A stretch of DNA of 64,000 nucleotides from Dyella tabacisoli. GTDB lineage: Bacteria; Pseudomonadota; Gammaproteobacteria; Xanthomonadales; Rhodanobacteraceae. Positions 1 to 8,659 of the stretch are shown in pieces. The stretch lies in assembly GCF_003350925.1 (NCBI RefSeq), contig NZ_KZ857186.1, positions 1 through 64,000 of the forward strand, read 5' to 3'. Position numbers and translations under genes: made by a program. Numbering within the stretch: the first letter of the stretch is position 1; each line of letters opens with the position of its first letter. The notes below the pieces were generated by a model that saw only the letters and a program-made list of their open reading frames with translations, had not been told where the DNA came from and did no database searches.

Positions 1-174
1 TTCGCCAGGGCAGGAAGCCCTGTCGAAAAGCCCGGCCAAGCCTCACGCACTCGCAGGGCAGGATGCCCGCAGAGCGCTGCATGGGGGTGGCCTTCTCTTT
101 GGTTACTTTCTCTTGGCCACTCAAGAGAAAGTGACTCGGACCCCGGCAGGGGTCCGAAAGCCCGCCGCAGGCGA
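1..174 (+). repeat. Large intergenic repeat, copy A (cut by window edge)
   Basis: This stretch is nearly identical to 8441-8612 and, in inverted orientation, to about 7893-8050. Shared blocks include CAGGAAGCCCTGTCGAAAAG, GTGACTCGGACCCCGGCAGG and a terminal CCGCCGCAGGCGA. It contains internal inverted repeats such as AGAGAAAGTGACTC and its partner. No credible protein is encoded; open frames here are by-products of the GC-rich repeat. Confidence 0.8.
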
Positions 175-271
175 ACAACCTAGCCACGCCCCCCACTAAA
201 GATTTACCCAAACCAGCCGATTCCCACAGTGACGTCGCAATCGCGACCTTCATTTGGATGGATTGCCGCCC

Positions 272-634
272 ATGAAAACCTTGCTTGTTTCTGCCCTGCT
301 CCTACTGGCCCCGATAGCCGCCCACGCGGCCTGCGCCCCCACCGATTTCGTTATTCAGGATTTCAAGATGAAGGCCACCGGCAGCGGTGTAGGCCTGCGT
401 CTGAGCTTGAGTGGTCAGCTCGTCAACCATTGCGCCGAGGCTGCGGCTGCGCAGGTTCGCGTAGATGCGAAAGATGCCACCGGCAAAGTGCTGCAGAGCA
501 AACAGGGCTGGCCGGCCGGCACAGCAAACATCGCACCGGGCCAGTCGGTGACCTTTGACCTGGGCCGCCTGTTTCGCTACCAGTCCGAAATGCAGGACTA
601 CACCGTCGGCGTCGCCGACGTAAAAACCTGGTAA
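272..634 (+). CDS. Secreted/periplasmic hypothetical protein
   Basis: A 120-aa protein with a clear Sec signal peptide: MK start, a leucine/alanine hydrophobic core and an AHA-A cleavage site near residue 20. The mature part is short and beta-rich, with two cysteines (one directly after the signal, one in NHCAE) that could form a disulfide. It ends TVGVADVKTW. The ATG at 272 is preferred over an in-frame TTG at 254 because it puts the signal peptide at the N terminus. The mature domain resembles small immunoglobulin-like periplasmic folds (FxLYD type), but I do not recognise a named family. A rho-independent terminator follows 30 bp after the stop, so it is probably monocistronic. Confidence 0.7.
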   Translation: MKTLLVSALLLLAPIAAHAACAPTDFVIQDFKMKATGSGVGLRLSLSGQLVNHCAEAAAAQVRVDAKDATGKVLQSKQGWPAGTANIAPGQSVTFDLGRLFRYQSEMQDYTVGVADVKTW

Positions 635-663
635 CGCTCCGTACTACCGAATCCGCAAAACTT

Positions 664-688
664 TGGCCCCGCGAGGGGCCATTTTTTT
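664..688 (+). terminator. Rho-independent terminator of the secreted protein gene
   Basis: Perfect GGCCCC / GGGGCC stem with a GCGA tetraloop followed by ATTTTTTT. It lies 30 bp downstream of the stop at 634. Confidence 0.85.
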
Positions 689-694
689 GGCTAT

Positions 695-797
695 GGAACG
701 GGGAACGGGGAACGGGGAACGGGGAACGGGGAACGGGGAACGGGGAACGGGGAACGGGGAACGGGGAACGGGGAACGGGGAACGGGGAACGGGGAAA
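695..797 (+). repeat. GGGGAAC heptanucleotide tandem array
   Basis: Thirteen perfect, consecutive copies of GGGGAAC (700-790) with partial units on both sides. About 90 bp downstream (889-918) is a short run of reverse-complement units (GTTCCCC, ATCCCCC, ATTCCCC). The array lies between two convergent genes. The frames through it only translate the repeat and are not genes. Confidence 0.95.
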
Positions 798-922
798 AGC
801 CTAAAAAGCAGAAACAAAAAAGCAAGAGCAAAAGCAAAGAAAAATCAAAAAAAGAACGCGGCACCGCAAGCACACATCAGTCCGCATGTTCCCCGTTCCC
901 CATCCCCCATTCCCCGCTCTAC

Positions 923-1228
923 TCAATGCAACAAAAACAACTTATCAAACCCGGCCACCCGCAACGTGCCACGCAACTCTCCGCCGGCGTTGACGATACG
1001 AATTTCGGCACGCTCGCCGCCGGCGTGTTCGCGTAGCAAGAGCAGCATGCCAAGGGCCGAGCTATCCATGCTGCTGACTTCGCCCAGGTCGATGACGTAA
1101 CTGCGTACGGGTGCGCGGCCGCCGAGGCAGGCGTCGTGAAAATCACGATGTACGGAGAAATCGAAACGCTCGCCGAGCTGAAGAGTCAGGCAGTCGAGCT
1201 GGGTGTCGTGGTGCGTGGTCAGGCTCAT
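923..1228 (-). CDS. STAS-domain anti-sigma-factor-antagonist-like protein
   Basis: A 101-aa single-domain STAS protein. The signature around the phosphorylatable serine is visible as SSMDSSALGMLLLL, typical of SpoIIAA/RsbV-like proteins, in which a partner kinase phosphorylates the Ser to switch binding. It is the last gene of the minus-strand chemotaxis block, 57 bp after the MCP gene, so it probably belongs to that transcript. The ATG at 1228 is chosen because AAGGA lies 9-10 nt upstream; an ATG at 1234 is closer to that RBS than usual. A second STAS protein opens the same block at 11014-11337. A scaffold or switch role in chemotaxis signalling is inferred; the partner is not visible here. 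Confidence 0.85.
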   Translation of the reverse strand: MSLTTHHDTQLDCLTLQLGERFDFSVHRDFHDACLGGRAPVRSYVIDLGEVSSMDSSALGMLLLLREHAGGERAEIRIVNAGGELRGTLRVAGFDKLFLLH

Positions 1229-1284
1229 ATGCATGATTCCTTGGTAGATGGCTCTCCCCCAGCGGCGGGAAGAGCAGAGCATTC

Positions 1285-2496
1285 TCAGAACAATTCGATC
1301 TCACCCGCATCCATCGTGCTTTGCAGCGCCGGGCCACGCGAACGCAGACGCGCCTTCTCACGTTGTACGGCGAGGCGCGAGCGCACGCTTTGCGCGCGTT
1401 CGGCCAGCACGGCGGTATCGAGTGGGCTGCAGGCCAAGGCTTCGATATCGTGGGTACATTCGGCGGTCACTTCCTGCAACTCGACCAGTCGCGTACGAGT
1501 CTGGTTAATCAACTGGCTCAGGATGTCTTCGAACTGCAGGGAGCGAATCGTGGTGGAAACATCGTTGCCCAAACCGCGATTGATCTCGACCACCTGGTCG
1601 GCCACCGCACTGGTACGCGCATCGCTTTCGGTCACGTGAGCCATCATCGCGTCGATGCCGCCCTTGGCCGACAGCGCCACATTGAGATCTTGCGAAGCCA
1701 TGGCGCCAACCAGGCCCCGCAGTTGCTCCATCGCAGCGCGTGCACGCTCAACGTGGCTGCCGATCTGCTCGTTGAATTGGTTGGAATGACTGGCCAGGTT
1801 GCGAATCTCGCCCGCCACCACCGCAAACCCACGGCCGGATTCACCCGCGCGTGCCGCCTCGATCGCCGCGTTCAATGCCAGCAGATTGGTTTCCTCAGCG
1901 ATGGTATTGACGTTTTTCAACAGGCCGAACACCGCATCCATCTCTTTGGCCATGCCGTCGATGCGATAGACGATGCGCAGGCTCTCGCGCGAAAGCTGCA
2001 CGATCAGGCCGACAAAATGCTCCAGCAAGTCGCCGGTGCGCGCAGCGAAATCCTGTATCGATACGCCACCGTTCTGCGCATCGATGATTTGCTTGAGCAA
2101 CGATTGCTGCAAACCGGTCTTTTGCGACAGGCCATCGAAACCGCCGCCTAACTCGGATACCGCGTCACGCAGCAAATCCATCGCCTGATGCAACTCGCGT
2201 GAGGCGTGACCGAGTTCATCCACTAGCGCACCGCGCACATCCTCCAATGCCTCGCGCACATGTGTACTGTCCGGCGTCGCGGCGACGCCCGCGCTCCTGT
2301 GCATGACGTCGGCATGCGCCGCGCTGCGCCGCGCCTCGACGATCCACACGGCGGTCAACGCGATCACCAGCAACGGCGCCAGCCAGATCGGATGCCAGAA
2401 CAGGCAGAGCAGCAACGCCAATGCGCTGGCGGCAAAGCCGATCAGCGGGCCTGCTGGCAAAGGGCGTGCGGCGTGCGAGGGGGTGATGACTGACAT
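1285..2496 (-). CDS. Methyl-accepting chemotaxis protein without periplasmic sensor domain
   Basis: A 403-aa receptor. Two hydrophobic helices close to the N terminus (about residues 19-54) are separated by only a few residues, so no ligand-binding periplasmic domain exists. There is no HAMP domain either; a coiled coil leads into an MCP signalling domain. The highly conserved tip is present as [18 protein letters not shown] followed by [19 protein letters not shown], which contacts CheA and CheW. The C terminus is GEIELF, nearly identical to the tail of CheD in the same operon. The gene follows cheB by 15 bp. The ATG at 2496 is preferred to an in-frame TTG at 2508. A cytoplasmic or membrane-energetics input is likely (inference). 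Confidence 0.88.
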   Translation of the reverse strand: MSVITPSHAARPLPAGPLIGFAASALALLLCLFWHPIWLAPLLVIALTAVWIVEARRSAAHADVMHRSAGVAATPDSTHVREALEDVRGALVDELGHASRELHQAMDLLRDAVSELGGGFDGLSQKTGLQQSLLKQIIDAQNGGVSIQDFAARTGDLLEHFVGLIVQLSRESLRIVYRIDGMAKEMDAVFGLLKNVNTIAEETNLLALNAAIEAARAGESGRGFAVVAGEIRNLASHSNQFNEQIGSHVERARAAMEQLRGLVGAMASQDLNVALSAKGGIDAMMAHVTESDARTSAVADQVVEINRGLGNDVSTTIRSLQFEDILSQLINQTRTRLVELQEVTAECTHDIEALACSPLDTAVLAERAQSVRSRLAVQREKARLRSRGPALQSTMDAGEIELF

Positions 2497-2511
2497 GGGT
2501 TTGTCCAAAGA

Positions 2512-3609
2512 TCAGGTGACCGCGCGCATGGCGCGCGCAATCGGTTGGCGCGCCAGTTCGAGCAGGCGCGCAGCGATATGGTCCAGCGGCAGCATTTCAC
2601 TGGCCGCGCCCAGCTTCCAGGCGGCACCGGGCATGCCCCAGACCACCGAACTGGCCTCGTCCTGCACCAGCGTCATGGCGCCGCCTTCGCGCATCTCGGC
2701 GAGCCCGCGCGCACCGTCATCGCCCATGCCGGTAAGCAAGGCGCCGATGGCCGGCGCGCCGACAGTGGCCGCCACTGAACGGAACAGCACATCGACGCTG
2801 GGTTTGTGCCGATTGACCGGCGGCCCGTCATGCAGGCGGCATACGTAGCGCGCACCATCCCACATCGCCAGCAGGTGCTGGCTGCCCGGCGCGATATAGG
2901 CATGGCCGTGCTGAATCGGTTGCCCGTCGCGCGCTTCGCACACACGCATTGCCGAGCAGTTGTCCATGCGCGCCGCGAACGGCCCACTAAAGGCCGCGGG
3001 AATATGCTGGGTAATCAAGATCGGCGGCGCATCCGGCGGCATCGCCTCCAGCACCACGCGAATCGCCTCGGTGCCGCCGGTGGATGCACCGATCGCGATG
3101 ATGCGGCTGCCGCCACGCGAATCAGGCGTCTGCGCGCGCGGCAATACGGCATCGGCGCTCAGCCGCGGGGCCACTTCCAGCTTGCGCACGATCGTACGCA
3201 CACGCGGACGAGTGAGCGCGGCAAGCTTCACTTTGGCGCAGATTTCCTGCGCGCCGGCCGCGAAAGTGCTGGCCAGGTCGTTGCTCGGCTTGGTGAAGAA
3301 ATCCACTGCGCCAAGCTCAAGCGCGCGCAGCGTGACCTCGGCACCTTGCTGGGTCAGCGACGACACCATCACCACCGGCATTGGCCGCAACCGCATCAGG
3401 TTTTCGAGAAAAGTCAGCCCGTCCATGCGCGGCATCTCGACATCGAGTGTGAGCACGTCGGGTTCGAGCTGCTTGATCTTTTCGCGCGCGATCAGCGGAT
3501 CGGCGGCCACGCCAACCACTTCGATGGCCGGATCGCAGGCAAGCATGGTCGACAGTAACTTCCGCACCAGCGCGGAATCGTCGATCACCAGTACACGCAC
3601 TCTTTGCAT
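2512..3609 (-). CDS. cheB: Chemotaxis response regulator protein-glutamate methylesterase CheB
   Basis: A 365-aa protein of normal family length that removes methyl groups from receptor glutamates and deamidates glutamines during adaptation. The N-terminal receiver domain (residues 1-125) has the acidic pair D10/D11, phosphoacceptor D56 in LTLDVEMP, and K107 in FFTKP. After a linker, the C-terminal methylesterase domain (from about 168) has the catalytic serine in GASTGG (S176), the histidine in TQHIP (H202) and the aspartate in GMGDDGA (about 298). It lies between cheD and an MCP in the operon. The 138-bp gap to cheD contains a GC-rich intergenic repeat. Confidence 0.97.
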   Translation of the reverse strand: MQRVRVLVIDDSALVRKLLSTMLACDPAIEVVGVAADPLIAREKIKQLEPDVLTLDVEMPRMDGLTFLENLMRLRPMPVVMVSSLTQQGAEVTLRALELGAVDFFTKPSNDLASTFAAGAQEICAKVKLAALTRPRVRTIVRKLEVAPRLSADAVLPRAQTPDSRGGSRIIAIGASTGGTEAIRVVLEAMPPDAPPILITQHIPAAFSGPFAARMDNCSAMRVCEARDGQPIQHGHAYIAPGSQHLLAMWDGARYVCRLHDGPPVNRHKPSVDVLFRSVAATVGAPAIGALLTGMGDDGARGLAEMREGGAMTLVQDEASSVVWGMPGAAWKLGAASEMLPLDHIAARLLELARQPIARAMRAVT

Positions 3610-3747
3610 TGCTGTTTGCTCGCCTTGGTTGAGGTGAAGCGAAGTGTCTTGCCCCCTCCCCTGCGACCGAAGGGAGTCCCCTTTTCGGGACTTGTAGGGG
3701 GAGGCCGGGAGGGAGTGAGGACTTGTGGCAAGTCGACACGCCCCTCT
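3610..3747. repeat. GC-rich CCCCTCCCCTGC-type intergenic repeat between cheD and cheB
   Basis: The cheD-cheB gap contains CCCCTCCCCTGC, then GGGAGTCCCC / GGGACTTG and GGGGGAGGCCGGGAGGG, an imperfect inverted arrangement. Related CCCCTCC...GGGGGAGG blocks occur at 8197-8291 and 51459-51558. No gene is seen. Confidence 0.6.
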
Positions 3748-4413
3748 CTAAAACAACTCCACCTCTCCCTTTATCGGATCGTTTGCCAAACGCTTGAGGT
3801 AATGCTGTTCGCTGTCGACCAGGCGACTCTGCTGCAAGCCATGCAGCAAGCGCGTGCGGACCCGGCCGCTGCGGGGAAAAAACTGCACCTGGCGCGGATG
3901 CACGTCGCCGACGTCTTCGGCACTGAGGGTCAGCTTCTCGGCTTCGAGATAGCGCCGCACGAAGGCGATATTGCGCCGGCCGATGTCGGTCATCTGCGCC
4001 AGTACGCGGCCGCCGCCGAAAATCTTCACTTCCAGATCCTCACGACGTCCGCCGGCCTTGAGAATGGCGTTGATGAGCTGCTCCATCGCATCGTTGCCGT
4101 AGCGAGCCGCGCGCCCCACGGTGGCCGACCAGCCATCACGCTCGCCCATCGGCTCGGGCAGCATGAAATGGTTCATGCCCCCCAAGCACAGGCGCCGATC
4201 GCGAATGCAGGCCGACACACAGGAGCCCAGCACGGTGGAAATCATTTCGTCTTGCGCGCTCACGTAGAACTCGCCCGGCAGCACCTTGGCCGTCATGCAG
4301 GCCTGGGCCGGGTCCCAATAACGGCGCACATGCTCGAATCCCGGCAAAACCTGAGCCGCACTTTCCGCTGAGCAAGCTGCCGTCATCAAGTCCGCTGGCA
4401 TGGCCTGATTCAT
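3748..4413 (-). CDS. cheD: Chemoreceptor glutamine deamidase CheD
   Basis: A 221-aa CheD. Catalytic cysteine C65 is in VLGSCVSACI and histidine H82 in GGMNHFMLP, with the 17-residue spacing seen in CheD enzymes. The conserved KIFGGG segment lies downstream. It deamidates receptor glutamines to glutamates and in some systems modulates CheC-type phosphatases; no cheC is seen in this window. The C terminus carries an extension of about 50 residues ending GEVELF, matching the GEIELF tail of the nearby MCP. The start overlaps the cheR stop by 4 bp (ATGA), indicating translational coupling. Confidence 0.95.
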   Translation of the reverse strand: MNQAMPADLMTAACSAESAAQVLPGFEHVRRYWDPAQACMTAKVLPGEFYVSAQDEMISTVLGSCVSACIRDRRLCLGGMNHFMLPEPMGERDGWSATVGRAARYGNDAMEQLINAILKAGGRREDLEVKIFGGGRVLAQMTDIGRRNIAFVRRYLEAEKLTLSAEDVGDVHPRQVQFFPRSGRVRTRLLHGLQQSRLVDSEQHYLKRLANDPIKGEVELF

Positions 4414-5306
4414 GCGCCGCGCTTGCGATAAATCGTGCGGCCGATCAATTCGAAGTCGTCCGACAAGCCGTGCATCGATTCGGAATGGCCTAGAAACAAA
4501 TACCCACCCGGCACCAGCATGCCGGCGTAACGGCGAAACAGTTTCTGCTTGGTCGGCTGGTCGAAGTAGATCACTACGTTGCGGCAGAAAATCGCATCGA
4601 ATGGCCCTTGCATCGGCCAGTCGTGCAGCAAATTCAGTGGCTGAATGCTGACCAGTTCGCGCAAGCGCGGGTGAATGCGGGCCAAGCCGTCAAAGCTGCC
4701 TTCGCCACGCAGAAACCAGCGACGTTGCCGCTCCCTGCTCACACCCCCCATACGCTCCAGCGAGTAGACGCCTTCTCGCGCGACCGCCAGCGCCTGCGGC
4801 GAGAGATCGGTGGCAAGAATGCGGGTATCCAGCGTGCTGCCGTGTTTTTCCAGCACCTCGGCCAACACCATCGCCAAGGCATATGGCTCCTCGCCAGTGG
4901 AACAACCAGCCGACCACAGCCGTAGACGGCCGCCATCGCGCTTGCTCTGCAGCCATTGCGGCAACAGCGTATCGGCCACGAAATCGTAGTGATGCACTTC
5001 GCGAAAGAACGAGGTGACATTAGTACTGATCGCGCTGGCCAGATCGCCCATCTCCCCTTCAGGATCGCTGCGCAGCCGCTCGCAATAACTACCGAACTCG
5101 GTCAAGCCCAAGGCACGCAGGCGCCGCAGCAAACGCCCTTGCACTAACTGGCGCTTATGCTCGCCCAGCGCGATGCCGCAATGCTGCAAGACGAACTCGC
5201 GCAGAAAGCGAAAATCCGCATCACCCAGTACCGGCCCATTCGATGCCGGTAACTCTGCACGATTCGACCTGGCCTGATTGAGTCCATCGAGGGTAGGCGT
5301 CGACAT
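4410..5306 (-). CDS. cheR: Chemotaxis protein methyltransferase CheR
   Basis: A 298-aa SAM-dependent methyltransferase that methylates receptor glutamates. The small N-terminal helical CheR domain (about 30-90) is followed by the catalytic domain with the SAM motif LRLWSAGCSTGEEPYALAM, NVTSFFR, and IFCRNVVIYF near the end. Its stop overlaps the cheD start (ATGA). Its own start sits directly behind the MCP stop as TGA-GTG-ATG; I take the ATG at 5306, but the adjacent GTG at 5309 is equally possible. The upstream MCP carries a CheR-docking-like C terminus (VWKEF), which fits the operon arrangement. Confidence 0.96.
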   Translation of the reverse strand: MSTPTLDGLNQARSNRAELPASNGPVLGDADFRFLREFVLQHCGIALGEHKRQLVQGRLLRRLRALGLTEFGSYCERLRSDPEGEMGDLASAISTNVTSFFREVHHYDFVADTLLPQWLQSKRDGGRLRLWSAGCSTGEEPYALAMVLAEVLEKHGSTLDTRILATDLSPQALAVAREGVYSLERMGGVSRERQRRWFLRGEGSFDGLARIHPRLRELVSIQPLNLLHDWPMQGPFDAIFCRNVVIYFDQPTKQKLFRRYAGMLVPGGYLFLGHSESMHGLSDDFELIGRTIYRKRGA

Positions 5307-5309
5307 CAC

Positions 5310-7022
5310 TCAGAACTCTTTCCAGACCCCGGCATCGGCAGGCTCGACCTGACGACGAATGACGGTCGCCGGCACCGATTGGCGTACCGCGGCGAAGACT
5401 GCCTCCGTCTCGGCCACCACCGCCGATACACGCGGCTTCTGCGCGGCAGTCGCCTCAGCACTGACGCGAAAGAAATTCACCTGCCGAGTCAACTCATCGG
5501 CTTGTTCCTGCATGGCCCGCGCCGCCGCGGCGGCCTCTTCGACCAAGGCAGCGTTCTGCTGGGTCATTTCATCCATTTGCGATACGGCGTGATTGACTTG
5601 ATCGATACCCGCCGACTGCTCCTGGCTGGCGGCGGCGATCTCCGCCACGATGTCGGTCACTTTCTTCACGCTATCGACAATCTCCGCCAACGCTTTACCC
5701 GATTGGTCGACCAGCTCCGACCCCACCCTCACCTTGTCGGCGCTATCGTTGATAAGGCCCTTGATCTCTTTGGCCGCACCCGCGCTGCGCTGCGCCAGGT
5801 TGCGTACTTCGGTGGCCACCACCGCAAAACCACGCCCTTGTTCGCCGGCGCGCGCCGCTTCGACCGCTGCGTTCAAAGCCAGCAAATTGGTCTGAAAGGC
5901 GATCTCGTCGATCAAACTGACAATGTCGGCAATCTTGCGGCTGGAGGTATTGATTTCGCGCATCGCGGTCACCGCCTGCGCCGCCACCTCGCCACCGCGC
6001 TCGGCCTGTTCGCGAGCACCACGGGCAAGCTGGTTGGCGTGACTGGCATTCTCGGCATTCTGTTTGACGGTAGAGGTCATCTCCTCCATCGACGAAGCGG
6101 TTTCCTCCAGGCTGGAGGCTTGCTCCTGCGTGCGCTGGCTGAGATCGTCATTACCGCGCGAAATCTGCTGCGCCGCCGTGCTTACCGAACCGGCGCCATG
6201 ACGTACTTCTCCGACAATCGTGCTGAGCCTTTCGTCCATCGTGCGGAAGGCATGCAGCAGCGCACCCAGCTCATCATGGCGCGTCACTTGCACATCGTGA
6301 CCGAGCTTGCCGTCGGCAATACCATGCGCCACCTGCACCGCATAGCTGAGCGTGCCGGTGATCGAACGAATCAGGAATATCGCCGCGATCAGCGCCACCA
6401 GCAAACCCGCCAGCAATGCACTGATACTGATCGCGCGCACATACTGATAACGGCTTAACTGCGCGTGATAGATCTGCTGCGCCTCGGTGCGCTGTATCTC
6501 CACCAGCTTGCCAAGTGCCGCCTGACGCTCCATCAGCAAGGGGCGGATCTGCATTTCCAGGATATCGCCCGCGCCGGTATCCCCCTGGCCCAGGGCCTCG
6601 ACCATGTCTTTCTTGGCCTGGCTATATTCATCGTCCGAGGCATGCCATGCCTTGTACGGCACCAGCAGTGCGGCACTTTTGGGTAGTGCGTCGTACTGCT
6701 TCTTGTACTCGGCCATTTCACTTTGATACTTCACGAACTCAGCCAGCTTCTGCTTGAGCTGATCCGGCTTGCTCACCACATTGGCCGCTTCGCCCAACAC
6801 AATGAATGACATCAACGAGCGCGTACTGATATGACTGATTAACTCGGTCGGCACGATCTCCTCTTCATAAATCGTGCGCATGCCATCGTTTTGCAAATAC
6901 ATCGAGCCCAGGCCAATCACGGCCCCGCCGATAAGCATCAGACCGAGCATGCCGAGTACGCCGATCAGGCGGCCACGCACAGTGAGAGAAGGCATCTTCA
7001 ATTTGATCGCAGACATTTTCAT
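5310..7022 (-). CDS. Methyl-accepting chemotaxis protein, Tar-like, with CheR-tethering pentapeptide
   Basis: A 570-aa transmembrane receptor. TM1 (about 17-39) and TM2 (about 198-218) bracket a four-helix-bundle-type periplasmic sensor domain. A HAMP domain follows (about 218-270), then methylation helices and the signalling tip [23 protein letters not shown]. The C terminus reads GVWKEF, matching the xWxxF pentapeptide that tethers CheR/CheB in high-abundance receptors such as Tar and Tsr (NWETF). The ligand cannot be read from the sequence. The gene lies 11 bp after cheW, with an AGGA ribosome-binding site. Confidence 0.95.
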   Translation of the reverse strand: MKMSAIKLKMPSLTVRGRLIGVLGMLGLMLIGGAVIGLGSMYLQNDGMRTIYEEEIVPTELISHISTRSLMSFIVLGEAANVVSKPDQLKQKLAEFVKYQSEMAEYKKQYDALPKSAALLVPYKAWHASDDEYSQAKKDMVEALGQGDTGAGDILEMQIRPLLMERQAALGKLVEIQRTEAQQIYHAQLSRYQYVRAISISALLAGLLVALIAAIFLIRSITGTLSYAVQVAHGIADGKLGHDVQVTRHDELGALLHAFRTMDERLSTIVGEVRHGAGSVSTAAQQISRGNDDLSQRTQEQASSLEETASSMEEMTSTVKQNAENASHANQLARGAREQAERGGEVAAQAVTAMREINTSSRKIADIVSLIDEIAFQTNLLALNAAVEAARAGEQGRGFAVVATEVRNLAQRSAGAAKEIKGLINDSADKVRVGSELVDQSGKALAEIVDSVKKVTDIVAEIAAASQEQSAGIDQVNHAVSQMDEMTQQNAALVEEAAAAARAMQEQADELTRQVNFFRVSAEATAAQKPRVSAVVAETEAVFAAVRQSVPATVIRRQVEPADAGVWKEF

Positions 7023-7033
7023 GGTCGTTCCTG

Positions 7034-7561
7034 TCAGGCCACTGCTTTTACGTCGCCAGCCGCGGTCAGCGCGGCCTCCAGCATTTGCGCGTCCTGCGGT
7101 TGCAACAGCTTGTCCACGTCGAGCAGCAACACCATGCGCTCGTTGACCGAGGTCAAGCCCTTGAGATATTCGGTATCGACCGTGGTACCCATGTCCGGCA
7201 CCGCCTCGACCTCGCCCGCCCGCACATCGAGCACATCGGAGACGGCATCCACCACCACACCAAAATAGCGCCCGGCCACCGTGATAATCACCGTCACCGT
7301 AGTCGCGCTGTATTCCTCGCGAGCCAGGCCAAAGCGCAGCCGCAGATCCAGCACCGGCACAATCGCACCGCGCAGATTCAATACGCCAAGTACGTACGGT
7401 GGCGCTTGTGGAATCCGCGTTACCGGCGTCCAGCCGCGAATTTCCCGCACGGCAAGAATGTCGATGGCGTATTCCTCATGCGCCAGATTCACGGTGAGGT
7501 ATTGCGTAACGGCTGTTGCGTCGGCAACGGGTGCGGCGATGCCGCGCGATGGCTGACTCAT
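7034..7561 (-). CDS. cheW: Chemotaxis coupling protein CheW
   Basis: A 175-aa CheW-domain protein linking receptors to CheA. Visible conserved features are AIDILAVREIRGW, TRIPQAPPYVLGVLNLRGAIVPVLDLR, and the C-terminal FGVVVDAVSDV segment. The domain occupies roughly residues 20-165. It is the first gene after the repeat-filled gap that separates it from cheA. A strong FliA-type promoter lies about 45 bp upstream of the start, so cheW-mcp-cheR-cheD-cheB-mcp-STAS probably form their own transcript. Confidence 0.97.
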   Translation of the reverse strand: MSQPSRGIAAPVADATAVTQYLTVNLAHEEYAIDILAVREIRGWTPVTRIPQAPPYVLGVLNLRGAIVPVLDLRLRFGLAREEYSATTVTVIITVAGRYFGVVVDAVSDVLDVRAGEVEAVPDMGTTVDTEYLKGLTSVNERMVLLLDVDKLLQPQDAQMLEAALTAAGDVKAVA

Positions 7562-7605
7562 GTGCTTTCCACTGACGGGACACGTTGTCCCTATCCCCTA
7601 GGGTG

Positions 7606-7632
7606 GTATCGGCAGGGGTGGGGGAAGCTTGA
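7606..7632 (-). promoter_or_regulatory. FliA (sigma-28) promoter of the cheW operon
   Basis: Reading the minus strand: TCAAGCTT, an 11-nt spacer, then GCCGATAC. This matches the FliA consensus (TAAAG/TCAAG, about 11-12 nt, GCCGATAA). It lies about 45 bp upstream of the cheW ATG at 7561, giving a short leader. Confidence 0.8.
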
Positions 7633-7704
7633 ATGGGGATGGGTATTCTCTTTTTGATTCTTGTGTGGGGGGTGTTGTGCTTATTGTTGCTAACGCGAGG
7701 TTGT

Positions 7705-7913
7705 TCGCCTGCGGCGGGCTTTCGCTTGATTGAGCGTTATCGCGACCTGGCTCGCCTGCGGCGGGCTTTCGCTTGATTGAGCGTTATCGCGACCTGGCTC
7801 GCCTGCGGCGGGCTTTCGCTTGATTGAGCGTTATCGCGACCTGGCTCGCCTGCGGCGGGCTTTCGCTTGATTGAGCGTTATCGCGATCTGGCTCGCCTGC
7901 GGCGGGCTTTCGG
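7705..7913 (+). repeat. 47-bp tandem repeat, four full units plus a partial one
   Basis: The unit TCGCCTGCGGCGGGCTTTCG-CTTGATTGAGCGTTATCGCGACCTGGC repeats at 7705, 7752, 7799 and 7846 (one C-to-T change in the last full unit). It ends in a partial unit at 7893 that runs straight into the large intergenic repeat. The first 20 bp of each unit equal the terminal block of that repeat, so the array looks like an expansion of its edge. Confidence 0.95.
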
Positions 7914-8122
7914 CCACCTGCCGGTGGTCGAGTCACTTTTCTTTGCTTGCTCAAAGAAAAGTAACCAAAAGAAAGAGCACCCCGGTGAGTCGCCCTTCGG
8001 GTGCGTGAGGGTCGGCCGGGCTTTTCGACAGGGCTTCCTGCCCTGGCGAAAAGGCATCGACATCCATGTCGATGCCCCTGCGGGCCTTGTCGTCCGACCC
8101 TCACCGACGCACAGGGGCCCCA
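7893..8122 (-). repeat. Large intergenic repeat, copy B (inverted)
   Basis: Reverse complement of copies A (1-174) and C (8369-8612): CCGCCGCAGGCGA edge, AAGAAAAGTGACTC, CGAAAAGCCCGGCC, and a distal GGGGCCCC end. Copies B and C form a long inverted pair around about 250 bp, which itself contains a CCCCTCCCCCTGC / GCAGGGGAGGGGG inverted repeat at 8197-8291. Confidence 0.85.
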
Positions 8123-8368
8123 AGGTCAAGAGCCAAGATCAAGATCAAAAGCAAGGTCAAGAGCTAACGTCAAAGGCTGCGCGCATTGCTTTTGCCCCTC
8201 CCCCTGCTTGCAGGGGGAGGCTGGGAGGGGGTGCAACCTCGCCGCAAGATCGAACCCCTCCCCAACCCTCCCCTGCAAGCAGGGGAGGGGGCTGTGCAGC
8301 GTGCGCTTCATATATCGGCGACTGCTGGCAGTCGCTCCCGAGTGCGCGCAGGACGCGCGCTGCTCTTC

Positions 8369-8612
8369 GGGGCCCCTTTGCAGCGGTGAGGCTTGGACGA
8401 CAAGGCCCGCAGGGTGGCAGGCATGGATGCCTGCCACTTTTCGCCAGGGCAGGAAGCCCTGTCGAAAAGCCCGGCCAAGCCTCACGCACTCGCAGGGCAG
8501 GATGCCCGTAGAGCGCTGCATCGGGGTGCTCTTTCTTTTGGTTACTTTTCTTTGAGCAAGCAAAGAAAAGTGACTCGGACCCCGGCAGGGGTTCGAAAAC
8601 CGCCGCAGGCGA
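8369..8612 (+). repeat. Large intergenic repeat, copy C
   Basis: Same sequence and orientation as copy A, about 95% alike by eye over the shared 172 bp, with a longer left part (GGCAGGCATGGATGCCTGCC palindrome). It ends 47 bp before the cheA stop. The whole 7562-8659 interval is repeat-derived apart from the FliA promoter, and I see no gene in it. Confidence 0.85.
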
Positions 8613-8659
8613 CCAGCCAGCGACAACACCACACAAATGCGAACACATAAACGAACAGC

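Noticed and set aside
691-1100. Repeat-encoded proteins on both strands across the GGGGAAC array
   Set aside because: The frames exist only because a 7-bp repeat without stops cycles through all frames; no RBS or conserved part.
7705-7913. CRISPR array
   Set aside because: The 47-bp units are contiguous with no spacers and there are no cas genes; it is a plain tandem repeat.
7867-8650. Several open frames of 80-214 codons in the cheA-cheW gap
   Set aside because: All lie in the large intergenic repeat, in both strands and several frames, and recur at position 1-174.
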